Positions 23,660 through 34,825 of a DNA stretch of 64,000 nt are shown here, piece by piece. The stretch lies in NCBI RefSeq assembly GCF_003444775.1, contig NZ_CP021081.1:1972001-2036000 (forward strand). Direction: 5' to 3'. Position 1 is the first letter of the stretch; the number at the start of each line of letters is the position of its first letter. The notes below the pieces were generated by a model. The model ran no database searches, was not told where the DNA came from, and saw only the letters and a program-made list of their open reading frames with translations. The DNA comes from Deinococcus ficus. Its GTDB lineage: Bacteria > Deinococcota > Deinococci > Deinococcales > Deinococcaceae. Both the position numbers and the translations under genes were made by a program.

Positions 23660-25620
23660 AGTGGAGAGATGTCCGTCTGCGCGTCCGGCGGCATGTTGCG
23701 GTAGGCGCGCAGCGTGCCGTTCATGAACGCCACGTACAGCGTCCCGTCCGCGGCCAGTGGGGTCGCCTGCACCCCCTGCCGTTCGGTGCGCACCCAGCGG
23801 GGCGCGCCGGTGTGCGCGTCCAGCGCGACCAGTTCCCCGTCCTCGGAGGCCAGGAACACCAGCCCCGCGCTGATCACCGGGCTGGCCGTCACGCGGCCCT
23901 GCAGGCGGTGCGTCCAGACGTCCTCGCCGTCCGCGAGGCGCAGGGCCCGCACCGTGCCGCCCCACCCGGCCAGGATCGCCAGGCCGCCCGCGTGCGGCGT
24001 GAGGGCCGGGGAGGCCCACACCTCGTCCTCCAGGTCGTACGTCCAGCGGGTGGGCTCCGCGCCCTTGAGCTGCACCCGCCCGCCCTCCACCGTGAGGCCC
24101 AGGGCGTGCACCTCGCCTTCCCAGGTGGCGACGACCAGGGTCGCCTCGCCCATGTCGGTGGGCAGCAGGGCGGGCGTGCCGTGCACGGTGCCGACCTCCG
24201 CCTTCCACAGTGGCGTGCCGGTGCGGGCGTCCAGGGCGTGCAGCCAGCCGCTCTCGTCGCAGATCAGGGCGGCGTTCGCCCAGATGATCGGGCTGGCCGC
24301 CACCGGGCCACCTGCGCGGTAGGCCCACTGCAGGGCGCCGGTGCGGGCGTCCAGGGCGTGCAGGTGCCCGTCGCGGCTGGCGGCCAGCACCCGCCCGGCC
24401 CACAGGGTGGGCGCGCCCGTGAGTTCCGCGCGGGCCTGATAGGTCCACTGCACGGCGCCGGTGTTCAGGTCCACGCGGCGCAGCGTGCCGTCCCAGGCGC
24501 CGAAGTACACGTGGCTGTTGTGGAAGGTGGCGGGCGCGGTCACCTCGTCGCGGGCGGCGTACGTGGCGAACGGCCGGCCGGACGCGTGCGTGAGGACGAG
24601 CTGCCCGCCTCGCGTGCCGACGCAGATCAGGTCGTTTTCGCCCATCACGGCGGCCGGCCAGGTGACCTCGCCGGGCAGCGGCACGCTCCAGGCCTCGCGC
24701 AGGTGCGTGACGCGCGCCGGGCCGTCGGCCTGTTCGCCCGTGCGGGTGCGGCCCCCGCGGTACTGCCCGCGGGCGTGGCAGGCCCACAGGTCCCGGCGGG
24801 CGAGCGCCCAGAGGTGCGCGGCGGCCGCGCCGCTCTCCGGGCGGTGCTCCGGCTGCTTGGACAGCAGGGCCAGCAGCACCCGCGCGACCGCGTCCGGCAC
24901 GGCCGGGTTCACGTCACGGGGGTCGGGGACGCGTTCGTACACGTGCTGGTACAGCACGCTCTGGTCGCTGTCCCCGATGAAGGGCGGCACGCCGCACGCC
25001 ACGCGGTACAGCACGGCGCCCAGCGCGTACAGGTCGCTGAGCGGCCCCACGCCGGCGCCGCGCGCCTGTTCGGGCGCCATGTAGGCCGGGGTGCCCAGCG
25101 TCACGCCGCTGCGCGTGAGGTGCCGCGTGAACTCGGTGAGGGCCACCAGCCCGAAATCCATGATGCGGGGCACGCCCGCGCCGTCCAGCAGCACGTTCCC
25201 GGGGGTGAGGTCGCGGTGCGTGACGCCCTGCGCGTGCACGTAGTGCAGCGCCCGGAACGCGAACGCCGCGGCCGTCAGGAAGCGCGCCAGGGGCGCCGGG
25301 GCGTCCTCCAGCGGCCCGAGGGCGGTGATGGGCCCGCCGGTCATGAGCGGCATGGTGAAAAAGGGGGTGCCGCTCCCCTGCTCCTGGCCCAGGTCCAGCA
25401 CGCTGATCACGCCCGGGTGCGCCATGCGCGCCAGGGTCCGCGCCTCGCGCAGGAAGCGCGCCCGGTCCGAGTCGGCCGAGTGCGCGTGCATGAGTTTGAC
25501 CGCCACCTCGCGGTCCACCACCTGGTCGTGGGCGCGGAACACGCGGGCGCTGCCGCCCTCGCCGAGCAGGGCCAGCAGGTCGTACCGTCCGGAAAGTGTC
25601 GTGCCTACGTCAAGCGGCAT
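23653..25620 (-). CDS. rqkA: Ser/Thr protein kinase with C-terminal PQQ beta-propeller (RqkA-like)
   Basis: 655 residues. The N-terminal kinase domain (about 10-275) has the Gly loop GEGGSARV, Lys42 in VAVKLM, the catalytic loop HRDLTPGN (135-142), DFG (155-157) and [10 protein letters not shown]. The C-terminal half (about 300-650) is a series of PQQ/WD-type propeller blades with recurrent [13 protein letters not shown] and VxASPVI motifs. This architecture matches the D. radiodurans quinoprotein kinase RqkA (DR2518), which is linked to radiation resistance; the orthology is inferred. The usual Lys of HRDLKPxN is Thr here. No membrane segment separates the halves, so it appears cytoplasmic. 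Possible leaderless start after TACACT. Confidence 0.8.
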   Translation of the reverse strand: MPLDVGTTLSGRYDLLALLGEGGSARVFRAHDQVVDREVAVKLMHAHSADSDRARFLREARTLARMAHPGVISVLDLGQEQGSGTPFFTMPLMTGGPITALGPLEDAPAPLARFLTAAAFAFRALHYVHAQGVTHRDLTPGNVLLDGAGVPRIMDFGLVALTEFTRHLTRSGVTLGTPAYMAPEQARGAGVGPLSDLYALGAVLYRVACGVPPFIGDSDQSVLYQHVYERVPDPRDVNPAVPDAVARVLLALLSKQPEHRPESGAAAAHLWALARRDLWACHARGQYRGGRTRTGEQADGPARVTHLREAWSVPLPGEVTWPAAVMGENDLICVGTRGGQLVLTHASGRPFATYAARDEVTAPATFHNSHVYFGAWDGTLRRVDLNTGAVQWTYQARAELTGAPTLWAGRVLAASRDGHLHALDARTGALQWAYRAGGPVAASPIIWANAALICDESGWLHALDARTGTPLWKAEVGTVHGTPALLPTDMGEATLVVATWEGEVHALGLTVEGGRVQLKGAEPTRWTYDLEDEVWASPALTPHAGGLAILAGWGGTVRALRLADGEDVWTHRLQGRVTASPVISAGLVFLASEDGELVALDAHTGAPRWVRTERQGVQATPLAADGTLYVAFMNGTLRAYRNMPPDAQTDISPLP

Positions 25621-25629
25621 GCCAGCGCG

Positions 25630-25635
25630 AGTGTA
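25630..25635 (-). promoter_or_regulatory. -10 box of the PQQ-repeat kinase gene
   Basis: TACACT on the minus strand, 9 nt before the ATG. No obvious radiation/desiccation response palindrome is present nearby. Confidence 0.5.
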
Positions 25636-25659
25636 GCGCGGCCCGCCCCACGGCCCCGC

Positions 25660-26826
25660 TTACCCGCGCAGCTGTCCGGGCGTGACCGGTTCGCGCAGCA
25701 GGCGGCGGAAGCCGGCCGTGCCCTCGCGGTCGAGGACGCCCTTCACGAGTTCCGCGCCGACGGGGTACGTGAAGATGTAGGCGCGCAGGGTGGGCTGGGT
25801 GATGAATTCCAGGCTCTTGCGGGCGCGGGCGTCGTCCACGCCGCCGTAGTGCCTCAGGAAGTCCAGCACCTCCGCCTCGGGGTGGCCGTCCTCGAACAGG
25901 CGCATGGCGGCCTCGGCGTTCACGCCCTTGAGGTTGGCCTGCAGTTCGTTCACGGTCAGCATGGCCTGCACGTCCTGCGGGTCCAGGCCGGCGACGCGGG
26001 CGAGGTCGCCGGTCAGCCAGTCGCGTTCCTCCTCGCGGGTCATCAGGGTGCGCAGGGCGTTCACGGCGACGCCCTCCGAGACCACGCACTCGGGGGCGTT
26101 CAGGAGCTGCAGGTGGTGTTCCTGCCAGCCGAGTTCCCGCACCAGCCGGGCTTCCTTGGTCGCGTGCTCGGTGTGGTGCCCCGGGTAACCCTCGTGCGCG
26201 AGCAGGTCGGGCAGGCCGGTGAGCGCCACGGGGAGGTCGGTGTTCAGCTCGATCAGGCTTTTCAGGTTCCCGAGCGGCCAGTTGTACCCGCCCCAGGGCT
26301 TGTCGGTGACGAGGCGGATCTGGAAGTCCTCACCGTCCGGCAGGCCGAAGGCGGCCTGCGTGCGGGTGCGGAGCTCCACCAGGATGGGCTCGGCCACGCG
26401 CAGCAGGTCGCTCACGGGCACGGTCACGCAGTCGCGCAGGGCGCTGCGGCGCTGTTCCAGGGTGCCGGCGCCGGGCAGGGCGGCGTCCATGGCCTGCAAG
26501 GAGGCGTCCAGCGCGGCGAGGTCGGCGCGGGTGGGTTCGATGTCGTACAGGTCCCGCACTTCCTGCGCGTACGGCACGGCCTCGCCGGCGATGATGCGGG
26601 CCACGGTGTGCATCGCGCGGGCCTGCGCGGCCAGCCACTCGCGGCGCTCGGGTTCCGCGACGTCCTGCACGCGGGCCTGAAGGTCGGCGGCCTCGCGGAT
26701 CAGGTCGGCGGCGGGGCGCGGGGTGCGGTCCGCCCAGGCGTCAGGGCCGGCGTACCCGTCGATGAATCCGGGGCGGTGGGCGTCCAGGGCGTGCGCGAGG
26801 CGCGCGTACCGTTCGGCGATCTGCAT
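25660..26826 (-). CDS. DUF885-family putative metallohydrolase
   Basis: 388 residues. The key motif is [11 protein letters not shown] at residues 211-221, which gives an HExxxHH-type zinc site, followed about 30 residues later by the acidic segment [12 protein letters not shown]. That is the hallmark of DUF885 proteins, which are thought to be peptidase-like. No signal peptide, so it is probably cytoplasmic; substrate unknown. I chose the second in-frame ATG (26826) because the first one (26838) lies within the TATGCT -10 box, seven bases upstream of the second. It is co-directional with the kinase and the cyclo-ligase gene, with its own promoter. Confidence 0.82.
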   Translation of the reverse strand: MQIAERYARLAHALDAHRPGFIDGYAGPDAWADRTPRPAADLIREAADLQARVQDVAEPERREWLAAQARAMHTVARIIAGEAVPYAQEVRDLYDIEPTRADLAALDASLQAMDAALPGAGTLEQRRSALRDCVTVPVSDLLRVAEPILVELRTRTQAAFGLPDGEDFQIRLVTDKPWGGYNWPLGNLKSLIELNTDLPVALTGLPDLLAHEGYPGHHTEHATKEARLVRELGWQEHHLQLLNAPECVVSEGVAVNALRTLMTREEERDWLTGDLARVAGLDPQDVQAMLTVNELQANLKGVNAEAAMRLFEDGHPEAEVLDFLRHYGGVDDARARKSLEFITQPTLRAYIFTYPVGAELVKGVLDREGTAGFRRLLREPVTPGQLRG

Positions 26827-26833
26827 GCCCGGC

Positions 26834-26839
26834 AGCATA
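26834..26839 (-). promoter_or_regulatory. leaderless -10 box of the DUF885 gene
   Basis: TATGCT on the minus strand, 7 nt before ATG 26826. It overlaps an alternative upstream ATG and so decides the start. Confidence 0.6.
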
Positions 26840-26854
26840 CGGCCCGCCCAGGGA

Positions 26855-27418
26855 TCAGTGGGTGGGGCGCACTCCGGTCTCGGTGGCGAGGTGGGAGGCG
26901 CGCACGTCGTGCGGTTCGGTGGGCAGGGCGGGCACGAGCAGCGCCGCCGGACACACCCCGACGATCAGGCCCGCGTACCCGGGCAGCAGCCGGTCGTAGA
27001 AGCCGCCGCCGTACCCCAGGCGCACGCCCGTGTGGTCGAAGGCGAGGGCGGGGAGCAGAACGGCGTCCACGGACGCCAGCGGCACGCGGGGCGCGGTGGC
27101 GGGCGGCTGGAGCATCCCGAAGGCGCTCTGCTCCGTGGCGGTGTCCCAGGGGTGCAGGGTGAGGTGCCGCTCGGGCCGGTAGCGGGTGCGGGTGGTCAGC
27201 AGCTCGAACCCGGTGTCCAGCGCCGACACGTCCGGTTCGCCGGGCATGGCGCGGTACGCCAGCACCCGCCGCACGCCGCGACCGGCCAGGAAGGGCCGCA
27301 GGTGCGCCACGACCGCCGCCGACACGTCCGGCAGCGGCGCCCGGGTCTGGCGGGCCCAGACGCGCCAGGTATCCTTCGGGGCGGTCACGGCCGGCGGCGG
27401 GGAGTGCGGGAGGCTCAT
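26855..27418 (-). CDS. 5-formyltetrahydrofolate cyclo-ligase
   Basis: 187 residues. It converts 5-formyl-THF to 5,10-methenyl-THF with ATP, recycling the folate storage form. The diagnostic C-terminal motif [17 protein letters not shown] is complete, preceded by the [17 protein letters not shown] strand, and the N-terminal half has the [19 protein letters not shown] region. The start at 27418 gives a normal-length protein; the long open frame beyond it is antisense to nucS. The gene divergent from it is nucS, only 54 bp away. purU elsewhere in the window belongs to the same one-carbon folate metabolism. Confidence 0.9.
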   Translation of the reverse strand: MSLPHSPPPAVTAPKDTWRVWARQTRAPLPDVSAAVVAHLRPFLAGRGVRRVLAYRAMPGEPDVSALDTGFELLTTRTRYRPERHLTLHPWDTATEQSAFGMLQPPATAPRVPLASVDAVLLPALAFDHTGVRLGYGGGFYDRLLPGYAGLIVGVCPAALLVPALPTEPHDVRASHLATETGVRPTH

Positions 27419-27459
27419 GGGGCCAGTATCGCCCAGCGCTGCCCGGCGGCGCGGTCCGG

Positions 27460-27465
27460 TATGCT
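27460..27465 (+). promoter_or_regulatory. leaderless -10 box of nucS
   Basis: TATGCT, 7 nt before GTG 27473. An in-frame ATG at 27461 lies within the box and is therefore unlikely to be the start. Confidence 0.6.
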
Positions 27466-27472
27466 CCGGCGC

Positions 27473-28228
27473 GTGCTGCGTGCCGTGCTGACCCACCCCA
27501 CCCCCGCCGAACTGCTGGCCTTCCTGCGGGAGCACGTCCATGCCGGCGGCGTGACCCTGCACCTGGCGGGGGAACTGGAGGTCATGTACGCGGGCCGGGC
27601 GGCCAGCATGGCCGAGGCCGGGGACCGGTTCGTGATCGTCAAGGCCGACGGGTCCTTGCAGGTGCACGGCCCGCGCGGCGTGAAACCCGTGAACTGGCAG
27701 CCGAGAACGGACTTCCTGCAGGCGGACCTGGAGGACGGGTGCGTGCTGCTGCACGCCGAGCGCCGCAGCCCGGCCGAGGTGGTGCGGGTGCGGGTGCTGA
27801 GCTGCGCGCTGGTCAGCGCCCTGACCCTCACGGACGACGCGCTGTTCCTGCTGCAGGGCACGGAAGCGCAGATGCAGGAGGCCCTGGCCCGCCACCCGGA
27901 GGTGATCGAGCCGGGCTTGACCGTGCTGGACCGGGAGCTGCTGATCGGGGTGGGCGGCCTGGACCTGTACGCCCGGGACGCGCAGGGGCGGTACGTGATC
28001 GTGGAACTCAAGCGCGGCAAGGCCGGGCACGAGGCCGTGCACCAGCTCAGCCGCTACGTGGGCGCCGTGCAGCCGCAGGTGCCGGGCGTGGTGCGCGGGA
28101 TTCTGGCCGCGCCGGACATCACCACCCCGGCCCTGCGGGCCCTGGAGGCGGCCGGGCTGGAGTTCCGGCGCATCGAGGCGCTGCCGCAGGTGCAGGAGGA
28201 GGCGCTTCAGCCGCTGCTGTTCCAGTAG
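27473..28228 (+). CDS. nucS: endonuclease NucS (EndoMS-type mismatch endonuclease)
   Basis: 251 residues. The N-terminal domain (1 to about 125) contains the [20 protein letters not shown] and NWQP region used in DNA recognition by NucS. The C-terminal RecB-like nuclease domain has E146, D164 in GGLDLYARD and E178-x-K180 in [10 protein letters not shown], so the catalytic set is complete. EndoMS/NucS of archaea and actinobacteria cuts both strands at mismatches. The protein ends in QPLLFQ, resembling the QxLxF beta-clamp-binding motif. GTG start chosen from the -10 box. Confidence 0.88.
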   Translation: MLRAVLTHPTPAELLAFLREHVHAGGVTLHLAGELEVMYAGRAASMAEAGDRFVIVKADGSLQVHGPRGVKPVNWQPRTDFLQADLEDGCVLLHAERRSPAEVVRVRVLSCALVSALTLTDDALFLLQGTEAQMQEALARHPEVIEPGLTVLDRELLIGVGGLDLYARDAQGRYVIVELKRGKAGHEAVHQLSRYVGAVQPQVPGVVRGILAAPDITTPALRALEAAGLEFRRIEALPQVQEEALQPLLFQ

Positions 28229-28276
28229 GCCAGGGAACGTATTGCCGCGGCCGGGGCCGGGTTCAACAATGCCCTC

Positions 28277-29086
28277 ATGCCCTCCCTGGACATCCGGCCC
28301 TTCACCCCGGGCGACGTGATCGCCCTGTCCGCCTGGACCGGCACGCCTGCAGCCGCCCTGCGTGAGGACGCCGAGGGGCGGGAGGGGTGGCTGGCCTGGG
28401 ACGGGGCCGCCGTGGTGGGCGCCCTGTTTCCGTGGCGTTCGCCGGACGGCCGGGTCAGGCTGTTCTTCGAGCGGTGCCGGCAGGACGCCTGGGCCCCGCT
28501 GCTGGCGCAGGTGCCCGGCCCGGCCGTGACGACCGTCCGGGACGCCACGCCGCAGGCGGTGCTGGAGGACCTGGGGTTCCGCCCGGCCCGCACGGACCGG
28601 CTGTACGAGCTGCCCGCCCGGCCCCACGACGTGCCTCTGCCGGCCGGCGTGGAGGTGCTCAGCGCCGCCGACGTGCCCCCGGTGGAGGTCATGGCCCTGG
28701 ACACCCGGTTGCGGGACGAGGTGCCCGGCACGGACGGCTGGACGGCCGCGCCCGACTGGTTCCTGGAGGAGAACCACCACTCGCCGTACTTCGACCCGGA
28801 GTGTTACCTGATCGCCCGGGCCGGAGCGGAAAATGTGGGCCTGATCCGCGTGTGGAACGGGCCGCGCCCCCGGCCCCGGCTGGGCCTGGTGGGGGTCCTG
28901 CCCGGGTGGCGGGGCCAGGGCCTGGCCGCGGCCCTGCTCGCCCGGGTCCTGACCGTGTGGGCGGTGCGTGGGGCCGACCGGGTGACCGCCGAGGTGGATG
29001 CCGGGAACGCGGCGTCACGGGCGCTGATGGCGCGCTTTGGCGGGATGGTCGTGGGCACCGAGACGGAACTGGTGCGGGAAGCCTAG
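28277..29086 (+). CDS. GNAT-family N-acetyltransferase
   Basis: 269 residues, longer than a single GNAT domain. The C-terminal half (about 130-269) is the GNAT core: [11 protein letters not shown], the acetyl-CoA P-loop [20 protein letters not shown] (motif A), and the terminal [21 protein letters not shown] segment. The N-terminal half ([18 protein letters not shown], with [15 protein letters not shown]) looks like a second, degenerate GNAT-like domain, a common double-domain arrangement. Acceptor substrate unknown. It is convergent with hisIE and 48 bp downstream of nucS, so possibly co-transcribed with it. Confidence 0.85.
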   Translation: MPSLDIRPFTPGDVIALSAWTGTPAAALREDAEGREGWLAWDGAAVVGALFPWRSPDGRVRLFFERCRQDAWAPLLAQVPGPAVTTVRDATPQAVLEDLGFRPARTDRLYELPARPHDVPLPAGVEVLSAADVPPVEVMALDTRLRDEVPGTDGWTAAPDWFLEENHHSPYFDPECYLIARAGAENVGLIRVWNGPRPRPRLGLVGVLPGWRGQGLAAALLARVLTVWAVRGADRVTAEVDAGNAASRALMARFGGMVVGTETELVREA

Positions 29087-29098
29087 GCCAGGGCGGGC

Positions 29099-29752
29099 TT
29101 AACCGACTTCCTTGGGGCCCTTCAGGCCGGTCCTGCCCTCGCGCGCCTGGAGCACGGCGGCCACGTCGCCGGGGGTGACGCCCAGTTCCGCCAGCGCGAA
29201 CAGGGAGTGGAAGAACAGGTCGGCGGCCTCGGTGGCGAGTTCGGCGCGGTCCTCGTTCTTCGCGGCGAGCAGCACCTCACCGGCCTCCTCGCTGATCTTC
29301 TTCAGGACGCGGTCCAAGCCGCCGGCGTGCAGCCGGGCCACGTAACTCTGCTCCGGCAGGGTGGCGAGACGCTCAGTGATCGTGGCGTACACGCGCTCCA
29401 GGGTGCCGTCCAGGCCCGGGTCGGGCAGCGTGCCCTCCAGCAGCGGCGCGTGGAAGCAGCTGTACTCGCCGGTGTGGCAGGCGGGGCCGGCCTGAATGAC
29501 GCGGTACAGCAGGCTGTCGCCGTCGCAGTCGGTGTGCACGCTCACGACCTGCTGGGTGTGGCCGCTGGTCTGGCCCTTCACCCACTGCGCCTGCCGGGAG
29601 CGGCTGTAGTACGTGGCCTCGCGGGTGGCGAGGGTGCGGTCCAGGGCGGCGCGGTCGGCGTAGGCCTGCATCAGCACGGCGCCGGTGCGGGCGTCCTGGG
29701 TCACGACGGGCATCAGGCCGTTCTCGGGCCAGGTCAGGGTGTCGGGGTTCAC
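29099..29752 (-). CDS. hisIE: bifunctional HisIE: phosphoribosyl-AMP cyclohydrolase / phosphoribosyl-ATP pyrophosphatase
   Basis: 217 residues; catalyses the second and third steps of histidine synthesis. The HisI part (1 to about 110) has [23 protein letters not shown] and [11 protein letters not shown] with the zinc cysteines. The HisE part (about 120-217) has [18 protein letters not shown] and the [14 protein letters not shown] motif. I chose GTG 29752 because it overlaps the hisF stop (GTGA) and has GGAGAG six bases upstream; an in-frame ATG at 29764 is an alternative that adds four residues. Translationally coupled to hisF. Confidence 0.94.
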   Translation of the reverse strand: MNPDTLTWPENGLMPVVTQDARTGAVLMQAYADRAALDRTLATREATYYSRSRQAQWVKGQTSGHTQQVVSVHTDCDGDSLLYRVIQAGPACHTGEYSCFHAPLLEGTLPDPGLDGTLERVYATITERLATLPEQSYVARLHAGGLDRVLKKISEEAGEVLLAAKNEDRAELATEAADLFFHSLFALAELGVTPGDVAAVLQAREGRTGLKGPKEVG

Positions 29753-30528
29753 TGTTCTCTCCATTCGGGCCGCACGGGGAGGCCCTCGGCAGCCAGGTAG
29801 GCCTTCACCTGCGGGACGGTCAGCTCGCCGAAGTGGAACACGCTGGCGGCCAGGGCGGCGTCGGCCTCGCCGGTGGTGAGCACGTCGCGGAAGTCCTGCA
29901 GTTTCCCGGCGCCGCCGGAGGCGATCACGGGGATGTCCACGGCGCGGGACACGGCGCGGGTGGCGTGCAGGTCGAAGCCGGCGCGGGTGCCGTCGGCATC
30001 CATGACGTTCAGGCAGATCTCGCCGGCGCCGAGCGCCTGCCCGCGGGTGGCCCATTCGATCAGGTCCAGGCCGGTGTCCACGCGGCCGCCGGCGCGGTGC
30101 ACGGTCCAGCCCTCGCCGCCGGGGCGGCGCTTGGCGTCGATGCTGAGCATCACGCACTGCGCGCCGTAGTGGTCGCTGGCCTCGCGGATCAGCTCGGGGC
30201 GGGTCAGGGCCCCGCTGTTCACGCTGATCTTGTCCGCGCCGGCGTGCAGCAGCTGCCGGAAGTCCGTGAGGGCATTGATGCCGCCGCCGATGGTGAGGGG
30301 CATCATGACCTGCTCGGCGACCTGCACGGCCACGTCCAGCATCAGGCTGCGGCCCTCGTGGGTGGCGGTGATGTCGTAGAACACGAGTTCGTCGGCCTGC
30401 TGGACCTCGTACGCGCGGGCGAGGGTGAGGGGATCGCCGGCGTCGCGGTGGTCCTCGAAGAACCGCACGTTCTTCACCACGCGCCCGTTCTGCACGTCCA
30501 GGCAGGGAATGATGCGCCGCGTCAACAC
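29749..30528 (-). CDS. hisF: imidazole glycerol phosphate synthase cyclase subunit HisF
   Basis: 259 residues, normal for HisF. With HisH it forms IGP and AICAR from PRFAR. It is a complete (beta/alpha)8 barrel: [18 protein letters not shown] with the first catalytic Asp, [43 protein letters not shown] with the second catalytic Asp, and [17 protein letters not shown]. The GTG start at 30528 fits the family N-terminus and lies seven bases after TAGACT. hisIE follows with an overlap. hisH is not in this window, so the his genes are scattered. Confidence 0.96.
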   Translation of the reverse strand: MLTRRIIPCLDVQNGRVVKNVRFFEDHRDAGDPLTLARAYEVQQADELVFYDITATHEGRSLMLDVAVQVAEQVMMPLTIGGGINALTDFRQLLHAGADKISVNSGALTRPELIREASDHYGAQCVMLSIDAKRRPGGEGWTVHRAGGRVDTGLDLIEWATRGQALGAGEICLNVMDADGTRAGFDLHATRAVSRAVDIPVIASGGAGKLQDFRDVLTTGEADAALAASVFHFGELTVPQVKAYLAAEGLPVRPEWREQ

Positions 30529-30535
30529 GCCCGGC

Positions 30536-30541
30536 AGTCTA
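30536..30541 (-). promoter_or_regulatory. leaderless -10 box of hisF-hisIE
   Basis: TAGACT on the minus strand, 7 nt before the GTG start. Confidence 0.6.
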
Positions 30542-30615
30542 CGGGCACCGCGGCCCCGGACCCCCGGCACGGCTAGGGCAGTGCCCGGGAACGCCGCGCC
30601 AGAGGAAAGAGGACA

Positions 30616-30649
30616 GGGGACAGGGCAGACGCGCGCCTGCCCGGTCCCC
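30616..30649 (-). terminator. terminator downstream of pyrC
   Basis: A 13-bp stem GGGGACAGGGCAG / CTGCCCGGTCCCC with one A-G mismatch, followed on the minus strand by the pyrimidine-rich TCCTCTTTCCTCT. Confidence 0.65.
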
Positions 30650-30661
30650 ATCCTGTGCGGC

Positions 30662-31927
30662 TCAGCCTTCGCGCTGGTAGGCGACCCGGCCGTCCACCAC
30701 GGTGAGGGTCGGCCAGCCCCGGAGGGTCTGCCCCTGCCAGGGCGTGAACTTGGCCTTGCTCTTGAACTCGGCCGGGTTCACTTCGCGTTCGGTGTCCAGG
30801 TCCAGCACGACCAGGTCGGCGGGCGCGCCGGCGTCCAGGGAGGGCTGGGGCCAGCCCATCACGCGCGCCGGGGCGGCGGTCATCAGGTCCAGCAGTTTGT
30901 CCAGGCCCAGGCGGTGCCCGAAGCGGGTCCACATGAGCGGGAAGGCCAGTTCGATGTACGCGATGCCGCTGGGCGCTTCGAGCAGGTCGCGTTCCTTCTC
31001 GGCTTTGGTGTGGGGGGCGTGGTCGGTGGCGAGGCAGTCCACGCTGCCGTCCAGCAGGCCCCCCAGGAGGTACTCGGCGTCGGCCTGGGTGCGCAGGGGG
31101 GGCGCGACCTTGTACATGGCGTCGAAGGTCCGCAGCTTCTCGTCGGTGAGGTCCAGGTGGTGCGGGCAGACCTCGCAGGTGACCGGCAGGCCGCGTTTCT
31201 TCGCGTCACGCACGAGGTCCAGCGCGCGGGCGGTGCTGAGGTGCTGCACGTGCAGCCGGGCGGGGCGGCCCTGCGCGGTCAGGCCGGCGACGATCTCGAT
31301 GTCCCGGGCGACGCGGGCCGCTTCGGCCGCCGCGGGGTTGCCGGGCAGGCCCAGTTCCTCGCTGACCGGACCCTCGTTCATCACGCCGTCGGCGCGCAGC
31401 GTGGCGTCCTCGGCGTGCACGCTGATCACCATGCCCAGCGCGTGCGCGGTTTCCAGCGCGAGGCGCAGCACGCGGGCGTTCTCGTTGGTGAGCCCGTCGT
31501 CGGTGAACATGACGGCGCCGGCGTCCTTGAGGTACTGCAGTTCGGCCAGCGCCTCGCCTTTCTGCCCGCGGGTGATCGCGGCGGCGGGTTTCAGGCGGGC
31601 GAGGCCGAGGCGCCCGGCCTTCTCGATCAGGCTGCGGATCAGGGCCGGGTCGTCCAGCACGGGGCGGGTGTTGGGCATGCACACGACCGTGCCGTACCCG
31701 CCGGCCGCGGCGGCCGCGAGGCCGCTGTGCAGGTCCTCTTTCTCGGTCTGGCCGGGTTCGCGCAGGTGGGCGTGCAGCTCGGTGAAGGCGGGGGCGACGG
31801 TGCCGCCGCGGCCGTCGAGGACGTCGCCCTGCTCGGGCAGGTTCCAGCCTTTGATCAGGCCGTCTTCGAGGGTCACGGACTCCAGGGTGTCGGAGCCGGG
31901 GCGTTTGATGTTCTTGATGGTCAGCAT
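30662..31927 (-). CDS. pyrC: dihydroorotase, type I
   Basis: 421 residues; cyclises carbamoyl-aspartate to dihydroorotate in pyrimidine synthesis. Amidohydrolase-fold motifs: HAHLREPG with the metal-binding Hx[23 protein letters not shown], and [15 protein letters not shown] with the catalytic Asp. The residue before the HxH is Glu (ELHAH), whereas Asp is commoner. Start ATG 31927 has AGGAG seven bases upstream. It is third in a pyr group: pyrR, pyrB, a lipoprotein gene, pyrC, all on the minus strand. Confidence 0.95.
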   Translation of the reverse strand: MLTIKNIKRPGSDTLESVTLEDGLIKGWNLPEQGDVLDGRGGTVAPAFTELHAHLREPGQTEKEDLHSGLAAAAAGGYGTVVCMPNTRPVLDDPALIRSLIEKAGRLGLARLKPAAAITRGQKGEALAELQYLKDAGAVMFTDDGLTNENARVLRLALETAHALGMVISVHAEDATLRADGVMNEGPVSEELGLPGNPAAAEAARVARDIEIVAGLTAQGRPARLHVQHLSTARALDLVRDAKKRGLPVTCEVCPHHLDLTDEKLRTFDAMYKVAPPLRTQADAEYLLGGLLDGSVDCLATDHAPHTKAEKERDLLEAPSGIAYIELAFPLMWTRFGHRLGLDKLLDLMTAAPARVMGWPQPSLDAGAPADLVVLDLDTEREVNPAEFKSKAKFTPWQGQTLRGWPTLTVVDGRVAYQREG

Positions 31928-31951
31928 GTCACTCCTGGGCTTGAGGGGTGG

Positions 31952-32323
31952 TCAGTTCAGGGGGGGCAGGTCGCCTTCCGGCACCACGCGCACGCCCTGG
32001 GCGTCCCCGAGGACCGCGAAGCCTTCCTTGAAGGTGGCGGCCACGGTGGCCTGCCCGCGGTCGTCGGTCCTGAGGGTGCAGGACTGCACGGTGAAGACCC
32101 GGCCGGGTTTCAGGCCGAACATCGGGTCGTCGCAGGGCGTGGGGGGCAGCGCCTTCTGGCCCTGTTCGGCAAAGGCGTTCACGGCCGCCACCTGGGCGAT
32201 CTGCACGTAGCGGATCGCCTGCGTCTGGATGGTCTGCTGGCGGTCGGTGTCGCTGACCTCGCCGCGTTTGCAGGCGGTGAGCAGCAGGCAGGGCAGCAGG
32301 AGCAGCAGGTGGGGTCGGGTCAT
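31952..32323 (-). CDS. small lipoprotein encoded between pyrB and pyrC
   Basis: 123 residues. N-terminus MTRPHLLLLLPCLLLTACKR is a lipoprotein signal with lipobox LTAC (Cys 18). The mature part has a helix rich in Gln/Ala (about 27-55), two further Cys (PTPCDDPMFG and VQSCTLRTD) that could form a disulfide, and a beta-rich end (GQATVAATFKEGFAVLGD). No known family. It sits 24 bp before pyrC and 50 bp after pyrB, but a TACACT box nine bases before its ATG may start a separate lipoprotein-pyrC transcript. Nothing ties it to pyrimidine metabolism except position. Confidence 0.75.
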   Translation of the reverse strand: MTRPHLLLLLPCLLLTACKRGEVSDTDRQQTIQTQAIRYVQIAQVAAVNAFAEQGQKALPPTPCDDPMFGLKPGRVFTVQSCTLRTDDRGQATVAATFKEGFAVLGDAQGVRVVPEGDLPPLN

Positions 32324-32332
32324 GGTTCACCG

Positions 32333-32338
32333 AGTGTA
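32333..32338 (-). promoter_or_regulatory. -10 box of the lipoprotein-pyrC unit
   Basis: TACACT on the minus strand, 9 nt before the ATG, in the 50-bp gap after pyrB. Confidence 0.5.
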
Positions 32339-32373
32339 GGGACCGGGCGCGGGCCTTTTGTGCCGGGGGGGGT

Positions 32374-34001
<1,628 letters not shown>

Positions 34002-34013
<12 letters not shown>

Positions 34014-34478
34014 TGGGAAAAAGGCGGGGCGGGGGCGCCCCTTGCCGCACAGGAGTGTAACAGGTCCGCTGCCGGAATCCCTTGCGGGTGTCTGGCCGGC
34101 CCGAGCGGCCGGGGCAGGGGCCGGTTCAGGCGGTGCAGGACCGGCGCCAGGTGCCCGGTGGGCCGTGTCCAGGCGCCGCAGCGCGAACTCGAAGCGCCCG
34201 ATGTTGGCCTCCAGGAGGGAGGCCTCCAGCCGCACGGAGGCCGCGAACCGGCCGTGGGTCCAGCTGTGGTAGGGCGCGGCAGGGTTCAGGGTTTCGTACC
34301 GGGTCGCCAGGCGGTCCAGGGTCTTCTCGGTGAAGCCCAGGCACGCGCCGGCCGTGACGCCGAGCAGGCGGGCCGCGGTCTCGGCGGTCCGGTCGTCGCA
34401 TATCAGGTCGGCGTGGGTGGTCAGGCCGGTGATCACGCGGGGAACGGGGTCGTGGTGGGCGTCGAAGGTGAATGTCAC
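34002..34478 (-). CDS. uncharacterised protein, probably a damaged or frameshifted gene
   Basis: The open frame of 158 residues starts MTFTFDAHHDPVPRVITG and has a plausible globular part to about residue 110 (TAARLLGVTAGACLGFTEKT, APYHSWTHGRFAASVRLEAS). The last 50 residues are low-complexity Pro/Ala and read into the pyr promoter, so the true end may be earlier. In the +1 frame just upstream, a GTG at 34643 begins a convincing signal peptide (VSAACCLLPLLLTATPVPLP), and the frame of this ORF is open back to that point without a start codon. A single-base change around 34600 would join them into one secreted protein. Family not recognised. Confidence 0.4.
34054..34059 (-). promoter_or_regulatory. 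-10 box of the pyr operon
   Basis: TACACT (within TTACACT) on the minus strand, about 108 nt before the leader ATG. It gives a transcript containing both PyrR-type hairpins. No clear -35. Confidence 0.5.
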
Positions 34479-34736
34479 GGCGGGCTGGGCAGGGTCCCGG
34501 ACCTCGGAGGTGGTGACGCTGTGGGTGTCGTCCAGCTGGACGGTGTCCTGGCGCCGCAGGGTGGAGGGCAGGGTGCCAGGGCGTCCGGCAGGGGGACCGG
34601 GGTGGCGGTCAGCAGCAGGGGGAGCAGGCAGCAGGCGGCGCTCACGCGGGGACGATCACACGGCCGCCGGGGCACCCAGTGACGGAATTCAGCTGCGCGC
34701 GATGGCGCGCCCGCCTACACTTAACGCGCACTAAAC

Positions 34737-34765
34737 TTGACACACAAGCACTCAGGTTTTAGGAT
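34737..34765 (+). promoter_or_regulatory. sigma-70-type promoter of hsp20
   Basis: TTGACA (34737-34742), 17-bp spacer, TAGGAT (34760-34765). It is the best full -35/-10 promoter in the window, giving a leader of about 55 nt. Confidence 0.75.
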
Positions 34766-34825
34766 GCTTGCAGTTGAGCGCCGGTGTGCATGCCCGGACG
34801 CTTCCAATCCAAGGAGGTCACCCTG

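Noticed and set aside
23640..25700. Radiation/desiccation response motif near the RqkA-like gene or topA
   Set aside because: I found no match to the 17-bp palindromic consensus in these promoter regions.
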